Source of the DNA: Apricaphanius iberus
Taxonomy: Eukaryota; Chordata; Actinopteri; Cyprinodontiformes; Aphaniidae
Assembly (NCBI GenBank): GCA_028564705.1
Contig: JAPXFQ010001662.1
Coordinates: forward strand, 4,152,001 to 4,216,000
DNA: 64,000 nucleotides
Reading direction: 5' to 3'
The notes under the pieces were generated by a model. That model searched no databases, was not told where the DNA came from, and was given only the letters and a program-made list of their open reading frames with translations. Within the stretch, counting starts at the first letter, position 1, and each line of letters opens with the position of its first letter. The position numbers and the translations under genes were made by a program. Shown one piece after another: positions 51,290-61,209 of this stretch.

Positions 51290-52125
51290 AATACGCCATG
51301 CAAATGCAGGCCGTATGATTTAGTGTTCAATGGGTTAATTTAGAGATTATGTAACTCATAGCTTTTGAGTTAGCAATGTAATGTATACAATTTTAAAATC
51401 TAGTTTAGTAAAATAAAACTGTATAAGTTAGTTAACTACTAAGTTTTGAGTTGGAGGGAGTTAAATGCTTTGATTTAATTAAATTTTCCAAATTTTCCAC
51501 ATTTAAGGCGTGATGAACTTATATTTTATGAGTAAGTTAACTCAAAAATTATTATGAAATCAGTTTCCTCATAAATTTTGAGTTCACTGAACTTAAGGTG
51601 CATTCACACAGAGTGGGAGCATCAGTCAAACCTTTGTTGTGGTTTCTTGGAGTTAAGCAAAGTTTTAGATATATATTCTGTGTAAATAAATGTGAATCTT
51701 CTAAATATTAGTTTTAGTATTTTTTGAAGGGATTTTTATCATGTTTTTTTTTATCAAGTTCTTCACTGTGTTTTTGCTAGTTTTTTTGCAGTACATTTTG
51801 CTTTGTTTTTATAGTTTTTGCCATTGTGATTGCATGATTTTTTTATGGAACTCTTCTTCTTGGTTGTATTTGGAAATATAAGAGAAAATGTGAAGAAAGA
51901 GCACATGAGAAAATACAGTCCCCAGAAGTCTTGTTGAGGAAGATGAACAGGAGAAGTCAGCCATGTCTTCTCTGTCACCTTCTCAACCACAGTAAGTAAA
52001 ACTATTTATTTACACTTGATATGTATTTTGAACTTTATATCATTGTTCATTATCATATATTTTTTGTAAATGAGTTTATCTCAAATGGTCTTTTATCACT
52101 TTTACTATGCAAGATTTATAGCTTA
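51290..52125. other. AT-rich stretch, no gene seen
   Basis: It has repeated gagttaactcaaaa-like motifs (51340-51600). At 51930-51993 a short open stretch LVEEDEQEKSAMSSLSPSQP ends at a good donor (aaccaca|gtaagt), which might belong to the piggyBac-like relic beyond the Tc1 insertion. I cannot support it as a gene. Confidence 0.4.
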
Positions 52126-52131
52126 CTCATA

Positions 52132-53586
52132 CACTACCATTCCAAAGTTTGGGGTCACCCAAACAATTTTGTGTTTTCCATGAAAAGTCACACTTATTCA
52201 CCACCATACGTTGTGAAATGAATAAAAAAATAGAGTCAAGACATTGACAAGGTTAGAAATAATGAATTTTATTTGAAATAAGATTGTTTTTACATCAAAC
52301 TTTGCTTTCATCAAAGAATCCTCCATTTGCAGCAATTACAGCATTGCAGACCTTTGGCATTCTAGCTGTTAATTTGTTGAGGTAATCTGGAGAAATTGCA
52401 CCCCACGCTTCTAGAAGCAGCTCCCACAATTTGGATTGGTTGGATGGGCACTTCTTGCGTACCATACGGTCAAGCTGCTCCCACAACAGCTCAACGGGGT
52501 TCAAATCTGGTGACTGCGCTGGCCACTCCATTACCGATAGAATACCAGCTGCCTGCTTCTTCTCTAAATAGTTCTTGCACAATTTCGAGGTGTGTTTTGG
52601 GTCATTGTCCTGTTGTAGGATGAAATTGGCTCCAATCAAGCGCTGTCCACTGGGTATGGCATGGCGTTGCAAAATGGAGTGATAGCCTTCCTTATTCAGA
52701 ATCCCTTTTACCCTGTACAAATCTCCCACCTTACCAGCACCAAAGCAACCCCAGACCATCACATTACCTCCACCATGCTTAACAGATGGCGTCAGGCATT
52801 CTTCCAGCATCTTTTCAGTTGTTCTGCGTCTCACAAACGTTCTTCTTTGTGATCCAAACACCTCAAACTTGGATTCATCCGTCCACAGCACTTTTTTCCA
52901 GTCTTCCTCTGTCCAATGTCTGTGTTCTTTTGCCCATCTTAATCTTTTTCTTTTATTGGCCAGTCTCAGATATGGCTTTTTCTGATGGTGGTTGCCACTC
53001 TGCCCTGAAGCCCAGAATCCCGCAGCCTGTTTGTGCTGTCCTCTGAAGGGAGTAGTACACACCGTTGTAGGAAATCTTCAATTTCTTAGCAATTTCTCGC
53101 ATGGAATAGACTTCATTTCTAAGAACAAGAATAGACTGTCGAGTTTCAGATGAAAGTTCTCTTTTTCTGGCCATTTTGAGCGTTTAATTGACCCCACAAA
53201 TGTGATTCTCCAGAAACTCAATCTGCTCAAAGGAAGGTCAGTTTTGTAGCTTCTGTACCGAGCTAAACTGTTTTCAGATGTGTGAACATGATTGCACAAG
53301 GGTTTTCTAATCATCAATTAGCCTTCTGAGCCAATGAGCAAACACATTGTACCATTAGAACACTGGAGTGATAGTTGCTGGAAATGGGCCTCTATACACC
53401 TATGTAGATATTGCACCAAAAACCAGACATTTGCAGCTAGAATAGTCATTTACCACATTAGCAATGTATAGCGTGTGTTTCTTTAAAGTTAAGACTAGTT
53501 TAAAGTTATCTTCATTGAAAAGTACAGTGCTTTTCCTTCAAAAATAAGGACATTTCAATGTGACCCCAAACTTTTGAACGGTAGTG
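52132..53586 (-). mobile_element. Tc1-like transposon with both termini
   Basis: 1455 bp flanked by TA (52130-52131 and 53587-53588). The left end is cactaccattccaaagtttg then gggtcacc; the right end, read on the other strand, is cactaccgttcaaaagtttg then gggtcacat. Because the ends differ by only a few bases and a long transposase frame is kept, this is among the younger DNA elements here. It lies about 120 bp from the piggyBac-like relic. Confidence 0.93.
52295..53174 (-). pseudogene. Tc1-like transposase, internally deleted and frameshifted
   Basis: The start MARKRELSSETRQSILVLRN with REIAKKLKISYNGVYYSLQR is the first helix-turn-helix of the DNA-binding region. Shortly after RTAQTG the sequence jumps, in another frame, to KKPYLRLANKRKRLRWAKE, so roughly 70 residues covering the second DNA-binding helix unit are missing. 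The catalytic part is otherwise good: WTDESKFEVFG (first Asp, codon at 52879), HGGGNVMVWGCFGAG, LQQDNDPKHTSK (second Asp, 52609) and PDLNPVELLWEQLD (Glu, 52492), giving a D-x38-E spacing. It ends GGFFDESKV. Full relatives are about 340 residues. The enzyme would normally cut and paste the element at TA; this copy cannot make a complete one. Confidence 0.9.
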
Positions 53587-53699
53587 TATATTACTTACTC
53601 CTATTTGTATACATTTGGAACCCTTTTTTCTTGAAATGATAAGTATTTGTTTTGTGTAAAGAGTGTGTGTATTATGACATTTTCAGTCTTTATTTTATT

Positions 53700-54230
53700 T
53701 TAGAAACGCTCCTGATGAAGGGCCATTCAACAGTGGAAGGAATCAAATCCGGGTCCAATGCCATGGAGCTCATGCTGCTGGAGATTTTGCCAGTCACCCT
53801 TGAGGGCTCAAGAAACAAGAAACCTCTGACCAGATGTTGGGGAACAAACTCGGTGCACAGAAAAAAAAACAAAAGATGGCCAGTGACTTTGTTATAGCAC
53901 CTGCTGCACATTGCTGTCACAAATGGTTTCATTGTATACACGGATCACAGCAAAGACACAGCAGCCGCAGCAGGTCATGACATGTCAGGCATTCTGGGAA
54001 GACCCGTGTGCACACCTACTTGGTGTGCCACTGTCCGGCCCACCTTGTCCTCCCACTCAAGGCCACTTTCCTATCCCAACCAAAAGAAAATGAGTGAAAA
54101 AACTAAAGGAAGCATTGGGAAGGAAAAAGTGCAGTCTGGGCCACAAAAGCAGACCTTGGATGTGTGATGTGATGTCATGTGGGCCAGTCTTCAGGTGGAC
54201 AGGAATTGTTTCAGAAGCTACCACTGCTAA
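53700..54230 (+). pseudogene. piggyBac-like transposase, C-terminal remnant
   Basis: Read across three frames and one TAG stop, the plus strand gives RWPVTLL, then HLLHIAVTNGFIVYTDHSKD, then AFWEDPCAHLLGVPLSG, GRKKCSLGHKSRPWMCDV and finally SLQVDRNCFRSYHC before a stop at 54228-54230. The first part resembles the end of the piggyBac catalytic domain (W-hydrophobics-N-x-Y pattern). The last resembles its cysteine-rich C-terminal zinc module, with some cysteines lost. This is from memory of the family, without a search. No TTAA-flanked terminus was found. Confidence 0.5.
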
Positions 54231-54349
54231 AGACAACAACAAGAAAAAAAAGAAAAAAACGCCTGGCTATTTAAAAAATATACCAGCCTGTAACATGGAC
54301 TCTGAAAGCTCCAGAAATGTAAAACTGTCTAAATTGTTGTAAAATAGTT

Positions 54350-57330
54350 TAAACTAGATTTTTGCTATCTCAGAAATCTGGACTTCTAAAGAATTTATAA
54401 AAAGAAAGTTGAAGAAAATTAGTTTCCATTTTGTATCCTTTTCTTCTTATAACACAAAGTTTGTGGTATTTAATCATTTAATAATGGTAACTGCTTGACA
54501 GATTTGGAAAGTTCTACTTCTCCTTGAAAAAGGGTGTAAATTATTTACACATTGGGTATTTTTTGACGAAATTATTGACAAAAATAGACAAAAATATCAG
54601 GCATTTTGATTAAATATATATCTATTATTATGGTGCTTAGAGAGTTTTAAAGAAGAAGAAACAGGCCCCTCACATAAATAATATGTAATATATAGATCCC
54701 AACAGCAGATGGCAATGCAACATCAAGAAAACGTCCATGCTTGCAGGGCAACACCTCGGTCCACTAAATTAAGTTTTCCAATTTACATTTTAGAGTAAAC
54801 ATGCTTATTTCTATTTCCTATAGTAGATTTAATACACATACATGTTTTTTATTTGAAGCAATAACATAATGCAAAGCAAAACATAGGAAAAAGCAAAGTA
54901 CAAAAATAAAGGTGAAAAAATATTTTGCGTATACAAGATCTAAAAGCGTTAAATTAAAATATATTCTATTCTATTGTATACGTTATATTCTATTGTTAAA
55001 AAAACGTACTTGGCAAATCATTATTACATAATCATTGAGCAATCATGTGATCAACTTTAGCAACTGAATTTAGTTGTGTTAGAGCTCAGACAGGTGCAAA
55101 CAGCTCTAAAGAGTGTATGTTTTCAGAAGTTCTTGTCAGTGTCTTCCTTTAAATAGAGGCAGTTCCTCACCCACCAATCAACTTCCAACATAATCACGCA
55201 GCAGCTCAGAAATAGAACTGCAAGGTGGGAGATCAAACTATCACCTCTTAATTATACCCCGAGTCTTAAAGATGCTGAGAGCCTATTAGCGCACAAAGAA
55301 GTGTGGTGTTTACTGCTCTCTGGAACATGCATCAATATAATGCAGCTGGGAGATGAGTCAGAAGTTAAACAAGTGGAAGAAGCACCACACTGGCATCCAC
55401 CTGTGCTGGGACTCACGTAAAGAGATGCAAACTGTGGGGTGTGGTAACTGATGACAAAGAAAGTTTTCCTTCCCTTATACAGAAAAAAGGAAGAGTTAAT
55501 TTAACTAAACTTGATTTGGAAAAATTGATTGGGCTAAAACTTAATGTTAAACAGTTGGTAAAAAAAACTGTTATCGCAATAATTTTTAAGGTTTTAGAAT
55601 AAGTTCCAAAATGTTTTGGGTAGTCGTTCCAGTTCCTCCAAAATATTTGTAGAGTATTTACTCTTCTTGAGCTTTTCAAATTTGATCGAATTACAATCTC
55701 AAGTTTTAATGTATTTTATTTTGATGCTGTATAATATAACCACAAAAAACAGAACATAATTATCAATTAAATGATCACGTATTGTTTTAAAAGTCCCAAA
55801 ATGTAGCATGGATATGTCTTCAGACTCCCTAGTTAATACTTTGTAGATTCCCTGAAAATACAGCTGCAAGTCTTTTGACAGGTATTTCCCCACCAGTTTT
55901 TAACATCACGAAACTGAACGTTTTAAACAGTTTTCCTAAAAGATGGCTCACACACAGTCAGATTCTATGGAGACATTAAATGAACATTGGGATTCTTAAG
56001 TGCATTTAGGTCTGGACTTTGGCACCACCATGTGTCATTGGGAGAAATTTGTTCAAAGGATGTTCAGTGTGAGTTTTATGTAACTTTTTGCATGTATACC
56101 AAACAGTTAAATTTTAGACATTGGATTAAACTTGGTAAAGGTGGACTCTTGCTATGCTACTTCTATGTGCAATTGGTTACATTGGACTTTTTTTAAAGTT
56201 GTATCAGATCAAAAGTGGCTGAATACAAATACACACTTTGCTTCTATTTTTTTCCCCACAGTGAGTTACATTATATTGGTCTGTCAAGGAACATCTAAAA
56301 ACAAAAAATACATTGAATTGTGACATTGTTCAATGGGTGAAATTACCAATGTAAAGCATAGTTTGAGCAAGCAAAGACAAACAAAAAAAGATTTATTGTG
56401 TCACATTTTTGCTTAAATACAATATTTTCCCTAAAGGATACAAATATTCAGCTTTTTTTTCAGAGGTGAAAAAAACAGATGGTGCCATTAGAGAAAGGGA
56501 GAAATGTTTAATCCCAAATCTGTTAAAGAGCTCCATCAAAGTGCCAATGCATTGATTTTGAACAATTTTTTTCTGCCTTGCTGCTTCTGCAAGCAGAAAT
56601 GCTGCCTTCAAGACACTGGTCCATTGGGAGCCTTTGTCCCTTTGAATTTCGTTGAGCTCCTCTGGGAAACTTAAAAGATGGGTATTTGAGGCAAGTGACA
56701 AGCATGGTGTACCTAAATCAACACTATGAAAGGCAATTGGAAGGGGTAAGTTGTGGAGATTGTAAATAGGCATAGAAATAAGAAGGAGGTGAAAAGAGGC
56801 GAGTGTGGGTGGGTGGGATGGGTTGTTGGCCTGTTGAGTTGCATTCCACTGCCCTCCAGAGGGAAGACAGGGGTTTGAAATCAATGTACTGTTAAGTGCA
56901 GCTTTGCTGCGGGATACTCTCCAGCATTATCCATGCACCAGCGCATCAAGGCCCTGCCGGCTTGCTGCAGCGTCATCTGAGGCTACCAACGTGAGGCTCT
57001 TCAGCACCTCAAGTTCCTTTCACCTCCGGACTCTATGCCAACACTCAACACCCTTCTATAAACAGTTGTGCCCCTGCTAACTGTGAGACTCATCTCACAA
57101 CAGGGTCTCACGCCAACAGGCCTGTGAGCATCATACCAGTAGTGTAGTTCATTCACCCCCATCCAGTGCTGATGAACAAGTTCCAAAACGAGGCAGTGAG
57201 CATCTTTGTTAAGCACACTAACACCTGGAGGGAGCAAAAGAAGTGCCACAGCCAGCATGCTTAGACCAAAAAATGAAAGGTATTTTGTGTTCAACAGATA
57301 CTTCATAATTCCATGGGAAGGGTTTTCAAA
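54350..57330. other. Intergenic stretch, no gene I can support
   Basis: Mostly AT-rich. Two adjacent minus-strand ORFs (56884-56393 and 57306-57001) are the only long ones. The second begins with a hydrophobic segment (LSMLAVALLLLPPGVSV) and continues NELHYWYDAHRPVGVR. I do not recognise either and they may be parts of a degraded gene or chance frames. Confidence 0.4.
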
Positions 57331-57333
57331 TCC

Positions 57334-57334
<1 letters not shown>

Positions 57335-57378
<44 letters not shown>

Positions 57379-57380
57379 AA
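57335..57380 (+). repeat. (TA)n microsatellite
   Basis: TA repeats broken by two C bases, directly left of the Tc1 relic at 57430-58420. Confidence 0.9.
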
Positions 57381-57429
57381 TAAAACATTTAACTTTAATA
57401 GGTTATAGATTCAGGGCTCACTGCGTTAA

Positions 57430-58420
57430 TAATTTCAAGTATTTATTTCTTTATTTGTTCATAATTTTGAGTGACAGCTCATAAAACCCATGAAACAAGA
57501 AATCCAAAAAAACAGAATACTTCATAGTTTTTGCAGAAAAAAAGAAAGAAATTAGGATCACATAAAATAAATAAAAATATGGTACTTTCAAAGCAATATG
57601 TTTATCTTCAATACTTGTTTGGGAATCCTTTTGCCTTAATCACTGCCTCGATGCCCTGTAGCACTGAAGCAATCATCCTGTGGCATTGCGTGGGAGTTTT
57701 GGATGCCCAGATTTCCTTGATTCTTGCTGTCACCTCTTGGTTTTTGGGTCCTCATTTTCCTCTTGATAATACTCCATGGTATGGGCAGGTTCCAGGTCCT
57801 GCTGAAAGATTAAATCTGCATCACCATACAGATCTTCAACAGAAGAATAATGAAGTACTCTAAGACATTCTGTTGCAGTGACTTTGTATTTAAGCAAGCA
57901 GAGTTTACCAACATGTGCAAAGGACATTGCACCCCAAATCATAGGGATATTTCATACTGGACCTCAAGAAGCTTGCTTTCTGTCGCCCACCCTTCTTCCT
58001 CCAAACCCTTGGACCATGACACCTTCTGCTGGTGCATCTTCTCCTGCTACATTTTGCCCTTCTACTAGACTTTCCATTGATATACTTGGACACAGCACTC
58101 TCTTAACAGCGCAGCCTCCTTAGCTATCAACTTTTGTGGCTTACCCATTCTTTGGAGGGTATCAATGCTGGTCTTTTGGCCAGTTCTCAAGTCTGCAATC
58201 TTCCACATATTGAACCTAACTGAGACATTTGAACCAAAGTGAAATGATTTAATTTCCTGTAAAATTTGGTCTGATTCCTTAGTCTTGTTTTTGAATTCCT
58301 GTTTTCGTGGGTTTTATGAGCCGGAATTCTGAATTATAAATAAACCACAAAACTCTTATGTGAAAAAAATCTATAAATCATGAAACTATTACCTGTGGAA
58401 GTTTAACCTTTCGAATGAAA
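57430..58420 (-). mobile_element. Tc1-like transposon relic
   Basis: The ends carry inverted repeats: cagctcataaaacccatgaa near 57474 and, on the other strand, ccggctcataaaacccacga near 58322. On the minus strand the remnant MIWGAMSFAHVGKL, LYGDADLIFQQDLEPAHT matches the middle of a Tc1-type transposase, including the second catalytic Asp. The rest is frame-broken. Confidence 0.75.
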
Positions 58421-58479
58421 TTATGGAAATACATAAGGTTTTCCATGACTTTTCTAATTTTTTAGAAGGGGTCTTTATA

Positions 58480-60080
58480 TATGATACTGTGCAAAAGTTT
58501 TAGGCAGGTGTGAAAAATGCTGTAAACAAAGAAAGCTTCAGAATTATGATGATTGTATATTTTGATCAATCTAAATCAAATCAATTTTGGTATTATTATA
58601 TTTTGCTTTCAAAGAAGAAGTAATTCTTAAAGGTACACTTGCACAAAGTCAGGGATTTTGTCCAAAGTCAAAGTCAGCTTTATTGTCAATCTCTTCACAT
58701 GTATCAGACATACAAAGCGATCGGAATTACGTTTCTCTCCATCCCGCGGTGAGGACAAGACATGTAGTTAGAACTAGACTAGAGTTAAGAGACTAGACAA
58801 AGCTAAAAAGTGGACCCGTTACATAGAGCTATATAGTGACAAAAACTAGACTATAGACTATGCATAAACTATACATATACTATAAATGGGGATTATAGTC
58901 AGGTGTATGATCAAGCAGCTATAACAAACAGGTGTTAATTATCATGAATGTCACATCTAGGTTTAAACGCAGTCATTAAATGAAAAAGAAACAGCTTTGT
59001 AGGAAGCTTAAAACTGGATGAGGAAAACCAAGATGTGGTGGTGGACAGTTCATGGCACGAGGCAGTAATATTGCATCATCAAGTTCTCTCCTAGACAAAG
59101 ATTTTAAAGCAGACTGGGGTTTAAAGATGTACTGTTCAAACTTTCAAAGAAGCACAAAGAAACCGGCAACGTTGAGGATCGTAGACACAGTGGTCGATTA
59201 GTGCAGGAGATGAAAAACACATCAAGCTTATTACCCTTCGAAATCAGAAGATGTCCAGCAGTGCCATCAACTCAGAAATGGCAGAAACCAGTGGGACCCA
59301 TGTACACCATTCTACTGCCTTGAAAAGTCTGACCAGAAGTGGTCTTCATGGAAGAGTTGCAGGCAAACAGCCCTACCTTGGATGCGGAAACAGAGCCAAA
59401 CAACTCAAGTATGCACAAAAACATAGGAACTGGGGTGCTAAAATTGGCAGCAGGTGTTTTGGAATGACGAGTCAAAATCTGAAGTATTTGGTTGTTGCAG
59501 AAGGTAGTTTGTTGATCAAATGACTGGAGAGCGGTACAATAATGAGTATCTGCAGGCAACAGTGATGCTCGAGGTTTCTTTGAACGTTTTGGGCTGCAAT
59601 TCTGCAAACGGAGTTGAAGATGTGGAAAGGATTAATTATGTTCTCAATGATGAAAAATAAAGGCAGATACTTATCCATCTTGCAATACCATCAGGGAGCT
59701 GTCTGATTGGTCCCAAATTTATTCTGCAGCAGGACAACGATCCCAAACAATCCCAAACATACATTAATGCAGAACAATATGTCCTTGAAGTGATGGTATA
59801 GTCCCCACAGAGCCCTGTTCTCAACATCATCGAGTGTGTCTGGGATTACATGAAGAGAAAGAAGGATGTGTCGAAGCCTACATCGGCAGATGATCTGTGG
59901 TTAGTTTTCTAAGATATTTGGAACAACAGCCAAGTTCCTTAAAAAATTGTGTGCAAGTGTACCTGAACTAACAACTGAATATATGCTGTTTTGAAGGCAA
60001 AGGGTGGTCACATTAAATGTTGATTTGATTTTGATTTCTCTTTCGTTCATTCATTTTTCGTTTCGTTCATTGCATTTTGT
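58480..60080 (+). mobile_element. Tc1-like transposon relic carrying a nested LINE tail
   Basis: The left end tactgtgcaaaagttttagg then caggtgtgaaaaatgctg is the terminus of a common fish Tc1 family. The transposase follows on the plus strand, broken by stops and frameshifts. Recognisable parts are RKMSSSAINSEMAE-like sequence at 59240-59285, HRNWGAKIGSRC (59432-59467), LQQDNDPKQSQTY (59726-59764) and LNIIECVWDYMK (59819-59855). The final part aaggcaaagggtggtcacat and gcattttgttaattgata is kept, but the right terminus has been replaced by a TA microsatellite. Confidence 0.8.
58661..58890 (-). mobile_element. LINE 3' fragment inserted in the Tc1 relic
   Basis: About 230 bp separate cagggattttg from gattatagtcaggtgtatga, which are nearly adjacent in intact relatives. 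Read on the minus strand the insert ends gagattgacaataaagctga followed by ctttgacttt, a polyadenylation-like signal with a short simple tail. It is a 5'-truncated LINE copy. Confidence 0.65.
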
Positions 60081-60091
60081 TAATTGATAGC

Positions 60092-60095
<4 letters not shown>

Positions 60096-60154
<59 letters not shown>

Positions 60155-60172
60155 GTATATACACATATATAC
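60096..60172 (+). repeat. (TA)n microsatellite
   Basis: About 38 units of TA with a few G and C interruptions, at the lost right end of the Tc1 relic. Confidence 0.95.
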
Positions 60173-60507
60173 CATGGTTTGGATGAATACTCAATTCTGA
60201 TTGGCTGGAGGGTGTACGTTAAAAAGTGATAATGTACACCTAGGAAAATGTGTCTGTCATATTGCCTGATGACAGTTCTAAATTATTGCACTAGCTCAAA
60301 TGGTAAAAGAGACTCAACGTTATTTCACATTTGACTCATCGCTGTGGCCACATTGCGGGATATAATAATAATATAATAATACGGGAGATAATAAATAGTG
60401 CGCTCCACTTATTAAAAAACCTGTCACGATTTTAACTCTAAAAAACATTAAAGTATTATTAATTGATTAAATATATCTTTCTTTCGTAAGTGACAATGGT
60501 ATAAGTG

Positions 60508-60622
60508 GGATAATGCCCTTCGAGGCGTCCATTATCAGAAAATAATGGACTTCACGGAGGACGGTTCAGGCCTCCACATCGTCCATTTTTTTCTGATAAT
60601 GGAGATCTCGTTGGGCATTATT
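60508..60622. repeat. 115-bp fold-back element
   Basis: The left half ggataatgcccttcgaggcg, then tccattatcagaaaataatg, is mirrored by the right half, which on the other strand reads gaataatgcccaacgagatc then tccattatcagaaaaaaatg. About 50 bp per arm with several mismatches. The left arm also holds an inner palindrome. The form is that of a non-autonomous inverted-repeat element. Confidence 0.75.
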
Positions 60623-60659
60623 CTTTATATATATACATACAAATAAGGAATATATATAT

Positions 60660-61200
60660 ATATCCAACTGCTTGTTAAAAGCATGGATCCATCCTGTTGT
60701 ATCAACGGTTCAGACTGGTGGTGGTTATGTAATGGTATGGGGAACATTTTCATGGCACACTTTGGGCCCCTTATTAACAATTGATCATCGTTGCAATGCC
60801 ACAACCTACTTGAGTATTGTTGCTGACTATGTCCATCCCTGTATGACCACAGTGTACCCATCTTCTGATGGCTACTTCCAGCATGATAGTGCGCCATGTC
60901 ATAAAGCTTGAATCATCTCAGACAGGTTTCTTGAACATGACAATGAGTTCACTGTACTCAAATGGCCTCCACAGTCACCAGATTTCCATCCAATAGAGAA
61001 CCTTTGGGATGTGCTGGAACGGGAGAGTCACATCATGGATGTGCAGCAAACAAATCTGCAACAACTGCATAATGCCATCATGTCAATATGGAGGAAAATC
61101 TCTGAGGAATGGTTCCAGTACCTTGTTGAATCTATGCCACGAAGGATTAAGGCAGTTCTGAAGGCCGAAGGGGGTCCATCCCGCATATATACTATGAGTA
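60660..61200 (+). mobile_element. Tc1-like transposase relic, C-terminal half
   Basis: One plus-strand frame reads GGGYVMVWGTFSWHTLGPL, YFQHDSAPCHKA, a TGA stop, then continues ISDRFLEHDNEFTVLKWPPQ, SPDFHPIENLWDVLERE and MPRRIKAVLKAEGG. The second catalytic Asp and the Glu remain. The N-terminal half is absent, replaced by TA-rich sequence. The family differs from the other Tc1 copies here. Confidence 0.8.
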
Positions 61201-61209
61201 AGACTATAT

